64,000 bases of DNA from Roseiarcus sp963787135 (lineage in GTDB: Bacteria; Pseudomonadota; Alphaproteobacteria; Rhizobiales; Beijerinckiaceae). The notes below the pieces were generated by a model. It was not told where the DNA came from. It did no database searches and saw nothing but the letters and a program-made list of their open reading frames with translations. Where the stretch lies: assembly GCA_963787135.1 (NCBI GenBank), contig CAWBBW010000009.1, forward strand, positions 62,001 to 126,000, written 5' to 3'. Shown here piece by piece: positions 19,060 to 29,400 of the stretch (its first letter is position 1; each line of letters starts with the position of its first letter). The translations under genes and the position numbers were made by a program.

Positions 19060-19728
19060 ATGATCACCCTCTGGCATTGCGTCGACGCCCGCTCGTTCCG
19101 CGCGCTGTGGGCGCTGGAGGAGGTTGGCGCCCCGTACGAGCTGGAAATCCTGCCGTTTCCGCCGCGATACCTCGCGCGCGAGTATCTCGAGATCAACCCG
19201 CTCGGCACGATCCCGCTCATGATCGACGGCGATGTTCGCATGACCGAGTCGGCCGCGATCTGCCAGTATCTCGCCGAACGCTACGCCGGGCCGCCGCTCA
19301 GCGTCAGGCCCGACGAGCCGGCCTTCGGCGCCTATCTGAACGCGCTGCATTTTGGCGAGGCGACGCTGACGTTCCCTCAAACCATCGTGCTGCGCTACAC
19401 ACGGCTGGAGCCGCCCGAGCGGCGCCTGCCGCAGGCGGTCGCGGACTATACAAAATGGACGCTTGGCCGCTTTGCCGGCCTTGAAAAGCTGATGGCGGGC
19501 GCGGAGCATGTCGCGGCGGACCGCTTCACCGTCGCTGACATATCGGTCGGCTACGCGCTGATGGTGCTTAAGGTCATCGGCCTCTTCGATCAGGCGCCGC
19601 CGTCGTTGCAAGCCTATTACGGCCGCCTCAGGCAAAGGCCGGCCTTTGTGCGGGCGAAGGCGGCGCAGAAGAGCGCGGCGAGCGAAAAGGGCGTCGGGCC
19701 GACGTTGCCGCCCAAAGAGCCGTCGTGA
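19060..19728 (+). CDS. Glutathione S-transferase family protein
   Basis: A 222-residue two-domain GST. The thioredoxin-like N-terminal domain begins LWHCVDARSFRALWALEEVG and has the cis-Pro and glutathione-binding region NPLGTIPLMIDGDVRMTESA. An all-alpha C-terminal domain follows, with the N-capping-box-like FTVADISVGYALMV. The start immediately follows the dehydrogenase stop (0 bp), so it belongs to the same operon. Its role in the pathway is unknown; GSTs in such clusters may detoxify reactive enoyl intermediates. Confidence 0.9.
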   Translation: MITLWHCVDARSFRALWALEEVGAPYELEILPFPPRYLAREYLEINPLGTIPLMIDGDVRMTESAAICQYLAERYAGPPLSVRPDEPAFGAYLNALHFGEATLTFPQTIVLRYTRLEPPERRLPQAVADYTKWTLGRFAGLEKLMAGAEHVAADRFTVADISVGYALMVLKVIGLFDQAPPSLQAYYGRLRQRPAFVRAKAAQKSAASEKGVGPTLPPKEPS

Positions 19729-19775
19729 AGACAAGAGGGGCATAAGCCCGAGCAAAACAGCGGGAGCGAAGATCA

Positions 19776-21306
<1,531 letters not shown>

Positions 21307-21317
21307 CTTCGTGCTCC

Positions 21318-21364
21318 GTTCGTGTCCTTCGTGGCGGCATTTTTCACCACCAAGGGCACGAAGA
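21318..21364. terminator. Possible bidirectional hairpin between convergent genes
   Basis: TTCGTGTCCTTCGTGGCGG (about 21319-21337) and CCACCAAGGGCACGAAG (about 21347-21363) form an imperfect inverted repeat with an AT-rich loop. It sits between the plus-strand ligase remnant and the minus-strand gene at 21405. It may act as a shared terminator or be a dispersed repeat. Confidence 0.45.
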
Positions 21365-21404
21365 ACCAAGAAGTCGAAGCAAAAGCGAAGCTCCCAGGAG
21401 CGCT

Positions 21405-21662
21405 TCAGCCGGAATGCCTGACGAGGGCGACCGCGCGGTCGACGATTCCTTCGAAAGCGTCGGACGGCGGCATGTCCAGGTTCTCGACCTGAACGTCACC
21501 AAGATAGGAATTGAGCGCGTTCTTGCTCTCGCCGGCCTGAATCCGGTCGAACAGGATCTCGGCGTAAGCGAACAATTCGCCCTCGTTGCAGTCGGCGGGC
21601 AGATCCCAGAGGCTTTTCATGATGTCGATGATGCCGCCGATTGCGGCTGCCTTGTCGCTCAT
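21405..21662 (-). CDS. Small acidic protein of unknown function
   Basis: An 85-residue protein, MSDKAAAIGGIIDIMKSLW onward, acidic and predicted mostly helical, with one Cys (DLPADCNEGE). I do not recognise the family. The codon usage looks like a genuine gene, the frame is on the same strand as the acyl-CoA synthetase at 21774 (112 bp upstream of it in transcription order), and no homologous frame is better on the other strand. No signal peptide or membrane segment. Confidence 0.55.
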   Translation of the reverse strand: MSDKAAAIGGIIDIMKSLWDLPADCNEGELFAYAEILFDRIQAGESKNALNSYLGDVQVENLDMPPSDAFEGIVDRAVALVRHSG

Positions 21663-21773
21663 TTTTGATCTCGCTGTCTCGGGCGAGGCCCCCGTTATCG
21701 CTCCCTCGCGACTTGTTGTGGCCCTTTTATGCCCGATTGATTGCCTTGTTGTCTTCCTGTTCGATCCGGAGCT

Positions 21774-23291
21774 TCAGATCAGTTGCGGCAGCGCCTTCCG
21801 GCTGAGCTTGCCGTTGGCTGTGCGGGCGATCTCGCTCACGAACACGATCGCGCGCGGGCGCTTGTAGGCCGCGAGATGCTCGGCGCAATGGGCGAGAAGC
21901 ACGCCCTCATCGGCCGTGCCGTCCGCTCTCGGCACGACGAAGGCCGCGATCACGGAGACGCCGTCGGCGACTTTGCGCTCGGCGACTGCGACGTCGGCGA
22001 CGCCGGGGTGGGCCGAGAGAACCTTCTCCACTTCGAGCGGCGAAACCCGGTAGCCGAAGGCGTTCATGAGGTCATCGTTGCGGCCGCGGTACCAGATCCA
22101 TCCGTCATCATCGAACTCCGCCAGATCGCCGCCGATGAACCATTCGCCGCGAAAGGCGGCGGCCTCCTCGGCCGACCGGTTCCAGTAGCCCAGCATCAGG
22201 CCCGGATCGCTGCGGTGGACGGCCAGCAAGCCGACAGCGCGAGGCGGAAGCGGCTCGGTTCCACCGTCGATAGGCAGAATGGCGATCCGGCGGCCCGTCT
22301 GCGGCCGCCCGGGCGAACCCGGCCGGATCGGTTCGCCGGGTCGGCTCGAAACATAGGTCGAGATCTCGCTCATGCCCAGGGCTTCGTAGAGCCAGGTCCC
22401 GGTCGCCTCTCGCCATCGGGCGAGCAGCTCGGGAGGGAGCGCCTCGCCGGCGCATACGCAGTGACGCAGGCTCGACAGATCGAATCTCGATAGTTCGCCG
22501 TATTTGAGGATCTGGCGATAGAGGCTCGGCACGGCGGCGAAGATCGTCGCGCGGCGCTCCTCGATGAGCTTGAGCCAGACCGATGGATCGCGCGGTCCCG
22601 CATAGAGCACGCCGGTTGCGCCGCAGGCGAAAGGATCGAGCACGCCGACGCCGAGCGCATAGGTCCAGTTGAGGTTGCCGGCGTGCAGCAGGATGTCGTC
22701 CTCGGCCAGCCCCAGCCAGTCGCGCGCCATCGGCTGGCGACCTATCACCACCCTCTGGGCATGCAGCACCCCCTTGGGCTTGGCCGTCGAGCCGGAGGTG
22801 AAGACGAGATAGGCAGGGTCGTCCGGCGCGGTCTGCGCATACGGGGCGGGCGCGGCTTCGGCGGCGAGGCGGAGAGTTTCCTTTCGATCGAAAACCCGGA
22901 GGTTCGAGAACAGCCGGCGCTCGCTCGCGTCGGCCTCGCCGAGAAAGATCGCCGCGGCGCCCGAGTTCGCGGCCAGCGCCAGCGCCTCCTCCGCCGTCAG
23001 GAGCAGCGACGCGGGCTGCGCTACGCAGCCGATCGCCGTCGTCGCAAAAAATGCGAGCACGAAATCGATGTCGTTCGCGGCGCGGATCATCACCCGATCG
23101 CCCTGGCCAAGACCGCTCGCTATCAAACCGCCGGCGAGCCTGCGGACCATCAGGTCGAGTTCGCCATAGGTCCATGAGCGGGACGCGTCCGGCCCGTCGC
23201 AGAGGATCAGCGCCGTCTTGTCGCCGCGCTTCTCCGCCTGCCGCCCGAGGCAATGCCAGGCGAGGTTGAAGCTGTCGTTGGCGGTTCGCAT
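21774..23291 (-). CDS. Acyl-CoA synthetase, AMP-forming (benzoate-CoA-ligase-like)
   Basis: A 505-residue ANL-superfamily ligase. The P-loop is YLVFTSGSTAKPKGVLHAQR, and HAGNLNWTYALGVGVLDPF follows. The adenylate-binding region is YEALGMSEISTYVSS. GLMLGYWNRSAEEA and GRNDDLMNAFGYRVSPLEVE are the A7/A8 regions, and the catalytic lysine lies in ARTANGKLSRKAL. The FGYR/SPLEVE form and the overall arrangement resemble benzoate-CoA and 2-aminobenzoate-CoA ligases, so an aromatic or short acid is plausible. The ATG at 23291 is preferred; a GTG at 23324 adds 11 residues. It is unbroken, unlike the convergent ligase at 19776. Confidence 0.88.
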   Translation of the reverse strand: MRTANDSFNLAWHCLGRQAEKRGDKTALILCDGPDASRSWTYGELDLMVRRLAGGLIASGLGQGDRVMIRAANDIDFVLAFFATTAIGCVAQPASLLLTAEEALALAANSGAAAIFLGEADASERRLFSNLRVFDRKETLRLAAEAAPAPYAQTAPDDPAYLVFTSGSTAKPKGVLHAQRVVIGRQPMARDWLGLAEDDILLHAGNLNWTYALGVGVLDPFACGATGVLYAGPRDPSVWLKLIEERRATIFAAVPSLYRQILKYGELSRFDLSSLRHCVCAGEALPPELLARWREATGTWLYEALGMSEISTYVSSRPGEPIRPGSPGRPQTGRRIAILPIDGGTEPLPPRAVGLLAVHRSDPGLMLGYWNRSAEEAAAFRGEWFIGGDLAEFDDDGWIWYRGRNDDLMNAFGYRVSPLEVEKVLSAHPGVADVAVAERKVADGVSVIAAFVVPRADGTADEGVLLAHCAEHLAAYKRPRAIVFVSEIARTANGKLSRKALPQLI

Positions 23292-23385
23292 CAGTGCGGC
23301 CTTCGGGTCGGAAAGCGTCCGCACTCGCGTCGTCGACCCGAAATTGTGGGGGTGCGCGTGAGCGAGGACGGCCGCGTGGAACGGC

Positions 23386-24336
23386 TTAGCTGGCGCTGGC
23401 CTCGTTGAGCGACGCCATGTCCGTATCCGACAGCGTGAGTTCGGTCGCGCGAACGAGGCTATCGACCTGTTCGATCGAGGTCGCGCTGGCGATCGGCGCC
23501 GTCACGGCCGGCCGGGCGATGAGCCAGGCGAGAGCGACCTCGGCAGGCTTGGCCTTGTAACGCTTGGCGGTCGCCTCGAGCGCGTCGAGAATGCGAAAGC
23601 CGCGCGGATTGAGATAGGCCTTCACGCCGCCGCCGCGCGGGCTCTTCGTCAAATCCTCTTCGCTGCGGTACTTGCCCGACAGAAAGCCTTTCGCCAGGCT
23701 GAAATAGGTGATGACGCCGATGTCCTCGCGCAGGCAGAGGTCGGCAAGCCCGTTCTCGAACCCGTGCCGGTCGGCGAGATTGTATTCCGGCTGCAGCACT
23801 TCGTAGCGCGGGCCGCCGCGCGCCTTCGCCGCCGCGATCGCGGCCTCGAGCAGTGCGACAGTGAGGTTCGAGCCGCCGCACCAGCGGATCTTGCCCTTCT
23901 CGATCAGCCGCTGATAGGCGCCCAGCGTTTCGTCGAAGGGCGTCGCCTGGTCGGGCCAGTGCGAGAGGTAGAGATCGATCACATCCGTTTGCAGGCGCCT
24001 GAGCGACGCCTCGACCGCCTCCTCGATATAGCGCGCCGACAGGCCTTCCTTGCCCTTGCCCATGGGCGAACCGACTTTGGTGATGACGATCGTGCGGCCG
24101 CGGGTCCCGCGCGCCTTCATCCATTCGCCGATGATCGTTTCCGACTCGCCGCCGTGATTGCCGGGGACCCATGACGAATACGCGTCCGCCGTGTCGACGG
24201 CGCTGAGGCCGGCCGCTGCAAATCGGTCGAGCACGGCGAAAGACGTCGCCTTGTCCGCCGTCCAGCCGAAGACGTTGCCGCCGAGAACCACCGGCGCAAT
24301 GTTGAGATCGGTGCGTCCCAGACGGCGCAGCTGCAT
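23386..24336 (-). CDS. Aldo/keto reductase
   Basis: A 316-residue NADPH-dependent reductase with the (alpha/beta)8 AKR fold. The N-terminus MQLRRLGRTDLNIAPVVLGG is typical. The catalytic Asp/Tyr lie in DTADAYSSW, the Lys in ITKVGSPMGKG, and the His in YLSHWPDQATP. The C-terminal LAWLIARPAVTAPIASATS holds the cofactor phosphate-binding region. It most resembles the yeast-aad/YghZ-type aldo/keto reductases. It lies upstream of the acyl-CoA synthetase in the same direction with a 94-bp gap. Substrate unknown. Confidence 0.92.
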   Translation of the reverse strand: MQLRRLGRTDLNIAPVVLGGNVFGWTADKATSFAVLDRFAAAGLSAVDTADAYSSWVPGNHGGESETIIGEWMKARGTRGRTIVITKVGSPMGKGKEGLSARYIEEAVEASLRRLQTDVIDLYLSHWPDQATPFDETLGAYQRLIEKGKIRWCGGSNLTVALLEAAIAAAKARGGPRYEVLQPEYNLADRHGFENGLADLCLREDIGVITYFSLAKGFLSGKYRSEEDLTKSPRGGGVKAYLNPRGFRILDALEATAKRYKAKPAEVALAWLIARPAVTAPIASATSIEQVDSLVRATELTLSDTDMASLNEASAS

Positions 24337-24482
24337 GGAGCTTCTCCCAAATTGCGACGAAGCCTATCGCAGAATTCCATCCCCGGAAACCTTCGTCTCT
24401 GATCTCGACGTGAGCCCCGGTCATCGGTCCATCTCGATTACGTTATTGGCGAGAACGCGCCCTCTCCCCTATGTAACGGCCC

Positions 24483-25940
24483 ATGACCGCCCTCGCGACG
24501 CATCGACCCCTCGTGCTCGCCGCCGTGATGGCGGCGAATTTCATGATCGCGATCGAGGCGACGATCGTCTCGACGGCGATGCCTCAGATCGTCGCCCAGC
24601 TCGGCGGGCTCCAACTCTACAGCTGGGTGTTTGCGGCCTTTCTCCTGACCCAGACCGCCACGACCGTCGTTTTCGGCAAGCTCTCCGACCTCAGGGGCCG
24701 CAAGATCGTCATGCTCTCGGGCATCGCGATCTTTCTCGCCGGTTCGATCCTTTGCGGCTTCGCCTGGTCGATGCCCTCGCTCATCGTCTTCCGGCTGGTT
24801 CAGGGCGTCGGCGCCGGCGCGGTGCAGCCGGTCGCGATGACGATCGTCGGCGATCTCTACTCGGTGCATGAACGCGGCAAGATTTAGGGCTGGCTCGCCA
24901 GCGTCTGGGCGCTCTCGGCCGTCATCGGCCCGCTGGTCGGCGCCCTCATCATCCAGCGCTGGTCGTGGGCTTGGATCTTCTGGATGAACCTGCCGATCGG
25001 GCTTCTCGCCTCCTCGGGCTTCTGGGCCTATCTGCACGAGAAGAAATCTGAGGCGCGCGGACAGATCGATCATTTGAGCGCGGGCGTGTTCACCATCGCC
25101 ATTGCGGCGATCATGGCCGACCTCACCGCGTTTTCGACCTCGAGCCGGACCGAGACCTCGATCATCACCCTGATCGCGGTCGTCGCGGTCGCCCTCTTCA
25201 TCGTGCAGGAGCGGCGCTCGCCCGAGCCGATGATCTCGCTCAAGCTCTGGGGGCGGAGGCCCATCGCCGCAGTCAACGCCTCGTCGCTCTTCGCCGGCAT
25301 GGTGATGATCGGGCTCACCACCTTCCTGCCGGTCTTCGTTCAGGGCGTGATGGGACGGTCGCCGCTGATCGCCGGCTTTTCGCTCTCCGGCATGGTGCTC
25401 GGCTGGCCGATCGGCGCGACGCTCTCGGCCCGCCTCTGGGCGCGCTTCGGCGTGCGCGCGATCCTGCGGGTCGGCGGCGCGCTGGTGCCGCTCGGCGCGC
25501 TCGTCTTCGTCTTTCTCAGGCCCGAGACGTCGCCTGTCGCCGCGGGCCTCGGATCGGCGCTGGTCGGCTTCGGCATGGGACTATCGAGCAGCGCCTCGAT
25601 CGTCCTCATCCAGGAAATCGTCGACTGGTCGGAGCGCGGCAGCGTAACCGCCTCCTACATGTTCGCGCGCAGCCTCGGCAGCACCTTCGGCGCAACGGTT
25701 TTCGGCGCCGTCCTCAACTTTGGGCTGATCCATTCCGGCGTCGGCGCGGTCACCTCAGGCGATCTCAGAAAACTCCTGGAAGGCGGCGTCGTGGCGTCGA
25801 ACGAGGCCCTTCATGCCGCGCTCAATCAGTCGCTGCACATGACCTTCGTTGCGCTGTTCCTGACCGCGCTTCTGGTCGCAGCGACCGCGGCGATGGTGCC
25901 GAGAGTTGTGTTCGCTGCGAGGCGGGCGATGGCAGAATGA
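24483..25940 (+). pseudogene. DHA2-type MFS transporter with an in-frame amber codon
   Basis: The frame reads as a complete 14-helix EmrB/QacA-type exporter of about 485 residues. It starts MTALATHRPLVLAAVMAANF, with motif A FGKLSDLRGRKIVM and GVGAGAVQPVAM. A TAG at 24885-24887 follows HERGKI and is directly followed in the same frame by GWLASVWALSAVIGPLVG. The expected residue is Gln (CAG), so one C-to-T change explains it. The downstream part continues undamaged to 25940 with normal composition. Either the gene was lost recently, or the base is an error. It is the second disabled DHA2 transporter in this window. Confidence 0.85.
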
Positions 25941-26462
25941 GGCCGGGATTCACGCTCTTCGGGGCCTGTGCCATTTCCGCGCCCGGATTCAATCATTTCA
26001 AGCCTTAGCGGCGCCATTTCCGCGCCACCCGATCCGCCTAGACGCCGATCTCCTGGCGCTTGTCTTCGCGGGTGCTCGCCTCCCTCGAGATTCATCTGAG
26101 ACAAGGTCACGACCTCCCCGATGTCGTGCGGCGACGATGTCGTCGCCGGATTTTAGACATACAAGTACTGTGTTATCGACTTGATGGCTTAAAAGCCTCC
26201 GCTTTGCCAGCTGCGGGCTAGATGCGAAAAGACTTTGGCATAAATTCTGGTTTTCCGCAAACCATTCCTAGGATTTCTGATCGTTAAGGTTAATGCCGAA
26301 GGTCCCGCGGATGAAAGGCGATTCCCGGCAGGGGCGAGCAAACCGGATTGTGCGGCCCGGCGCCCAGGGCCCGGGCCGTGACGGCCGCTCTTTTCCGGAC
26401 AAACATCATGGACACAACAGCTCCGTAAGACCATCATCAGCGGCTCGGTTGAGGAAAGCGGC
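25941..26462. other. Intergenic, probable promoter region of the large cyclase gene
   Basis: About 520 bases without a supported gene. An AT-richer patch at 26150-26300 could hold the promoter for the gene at 26463. No specific site was identified. Confidence 0.45.
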
Positions 26463-29400
26463 ATGGACATCGGGCGGTGGCTGAGGAGTCTTGGCCTTGC
26501 TCAATACGAGGCGGCGTTCCGCGACAATGAAATCGACGGCGACGTGCTGCCGAAGCTGACGGTCGAGGATCTCAAGGATCTCGGCGTCGCCGTCGTCGGG
26601 CATCGGCGCAAGATCATGTCGGCGATCGAGACGCTGAACGCCCCGGCCGCCGCGCTGGCGGAAGCGGCGCATTCGCCCGCGACGCAGACCTCCGTCCCCG
26701 CCGCCGACGCGGCCGAGCGGCGCCAGCTCACCGTCATGTTCTCCGACCTCGTTGGTTCGACCGCTCTGTCGGCGCGGCTCGATCCCGAGGACATGCGCCA
26801 GGTCATCCGCGCCTGTCAGGACGCCTGCTCCGGCGTGGTGGCGCGCTACGACGGGTTCGTCGCGAAATTCATGGGCGACGGCGTTCTCGCCTATTTTGGC
26901 TTTCCACGCGCGCATGAGGACGACGCGGCGCGCGCGGTGCACGCGGGGTTGGAGATCGCCGAAGCCGTCGCGGCGCTTCAAACCCGCGCCCGCGACAAAC
27001 TCGCGGTGCGGGTCGGGATCGCGACCGGCCTCGTCGTCGTTGGCGATCTTGTGGGACGGGGCCCGGCGCGGGAGCAGGCGGTCGTCGGCGACACGCCCAA
27101 CCTTGCGGCACGGCTGCAAGGGCTTGCCGAGGCGGGCGGCGTCGTCATCTCGTCGGCGACGCGACGGCTCATCGGCGACCGGTTTCGGCTGAATGATTTG
27201 GGCAGGCATGCGGTCAAGGGCCTCGCCGAGCCGGTCGAGGCATACGCCGCGCTCGGAGTGTCGCCGAGCGAGAGCCGCTTCGAGGCGGCGCATTCGGCGC
27301 GGCTCTTAGGGTTCGTCGGGCGCGAGGCCGAGAGCGCCGATCTGCTCGCCCGCCTGCGCCGCGCCTGGCAGGGTCAGGGCCAGATCGTGCTGATCTCGGG
27401 CGACGCCGGCATCGGCAAGTCACGGCTCGCCGCGTGGCTCGCGGAGCAGGTCACGGAGACGCCGCACACACGGCTACGCTACCAATGCTCGCCGTACCAT
27501 CGCGACAGCGCTCTCTATCCTTTCGTGCAGCAATTGGAGCGCGGAGCGGGCATCGCGCCGCAAGAGGCGGCCGAGGCGAAGCTCGAGAAGCTCGAGAAGA
27601 TGCTTAGCCTCGGGACTGACCGCATGAACGAGGTCGCGCCGCTGATCGCCTCCCTGCTCTCGATCCCGACAGGAACCCGCTACCCGGCGCTCAATCTCTC
27701 TCCGCCGCAGCAGCGCCGCCAGACGCTCTCGGCGCTGCTCGACCAGATCGAGGGCCTCGCGAAGAAGCAGCCAGTGCTCGTGCTGTTCGAGGATGCGCAT
27801 TGGGCGGACGCGACTTCGCTCGAAGTGCTCGATCTCGCCATCGAACGCGTGCGGCGCCTGCCGGTGCTGTTCCTGATCACCTTCCGGCCTGAATTCGAGG
27901 CGCCATGGAGTGGCTCGCCCGACGTCGAGACGATCACGCTCGGCCGTCTCGATCGCGCGGAAGCCGAGAGGCTGGTCGAAAGCGTGACCGGCGGGCGCAA
28001 GCTTCCCGCCGAGGTGCTCGCGCAGGTCGTCGCCAAGACAGACGGCGTGCCCTTGTTTGTGGAAGAGCTGACCAAGAACGTGCTGGAGTCCGGGCTCTTG
28101 GTCGAAGAGGCCGATCGCTTCCGCCTCGACGGCCCGCTCCCGCCGCTCGCGATCCCGTCGACGCTGCAGGATTCTCTGATGGCGCGGCTTGATCGCCTCG
28201 CGGCGGTGAAGGAGATCGCGCAGATCGGCGCCGCGATCGGCCGCGAGTTCTCCTACCCGCTGCTCAACGCCGTCGTCGGCCGCGACGAACCGACCTTGCG
28301 CGCAGCGCTCGCGCAACTGGAGGACTCCGAGCTCGTTTTCCGCTCGGGCGACCCGCCCGCCGCGCGCTATATTTTCAAACACGCGCTGGTGCAGGACACA
28401 GCCTACGAAAGCCTGCTCAAGAGCCGCCGGCAAATCCTTCATCAGAAGATCGCGGAGACGCTGCGCGAAAAATTCGCCGACGTGGTCGAAGCCGAGCCGG
28501 AGCTCCTCGCCCGTCACTTCACGCAGGCCGGCCTCACCGCATCCGCGATCGAATATTGGGGCAAGGCGGGCGACCTCGCGCTTCGCCGTTCGGCGTTCAA
28601 GGAAGCGATCGCGCATCTCGGCAAGGCGATCGAGATGACAGAGGCGCTGACGGCCTCGGCGGAGAAGACGAGCGGGCGACTGCGGCTGCATGTCTCTTTC
28701 GGAAATGCGATGATCGCCGCGCACGGTCACGGGGCGCCCGAGACCGCGGCGGCCTTCCGGGACGCCAGCGAATTGGGAGCTGGCGCCGCGGACTTGAATG
28801 CGCGTTTTTCGATCAATTACGGTCTCTGGGCGGCTGCCCACGTGCACGGCGACCTTGCGGGGATGCGCGAGCCCGCGCTGGCCTTCCTGCGCGACGTCGA
28901 GCAGAAACCCCATTCGCCGGAAGCGGGCGTCGCACATCGGATCTATGGCGCGACGCAATGGTTTGCCGGAGATTTCGTCGAGGGGGGCTCCCACCTCGAA
29001 AAAGCCCTGGCGATTTTCGATCCGGAGCAAGATCGCGACCTCGCCTTTCGCTTCGGTCAGGATGTCGGCGTTTCCGCCACGGTCTACCTGGCGATCGTGC
29101 TTTGGCCGCTTGGCGAGGTCGATCGAGCGCGCGAGCTTGTCGACGCAGCAGCCAGGAGAATAGCGAATTTAGGACACCTCGCCACCTCGACATTCGGGCT
29201 GATGCACAGCGCCATGTTCGAGATCATCGGCCGGAACGTCGTCCGCGCCGCGCCTCTGGCCAAAGCGCTTTCCAGCGTCGCGCACGAGCATGGGATTTCC
29301 CTGTGGATCTGTTTCGGAGCCTTCCTGGAAGCCTGGGTGGACTCGCAATCCGGGTCCCCGCAAACCGGTCTTTTGAAGATGCGCCGGGCCAACGCCCTGC

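Noticed and set aside
21681..21773. Possible operator or riboswitch upstream of the small gene at 21405
   Set aside because: Only a short stretch with no inverted repeat or conserved element visible.
27474..29030. A 518-codon minus-strand frame inside the large cyclase gene
   Set aside because: The plus-strand product has complete SAM, cyclase and ATPase motifs; the minus translation is a GC-driven shadow.
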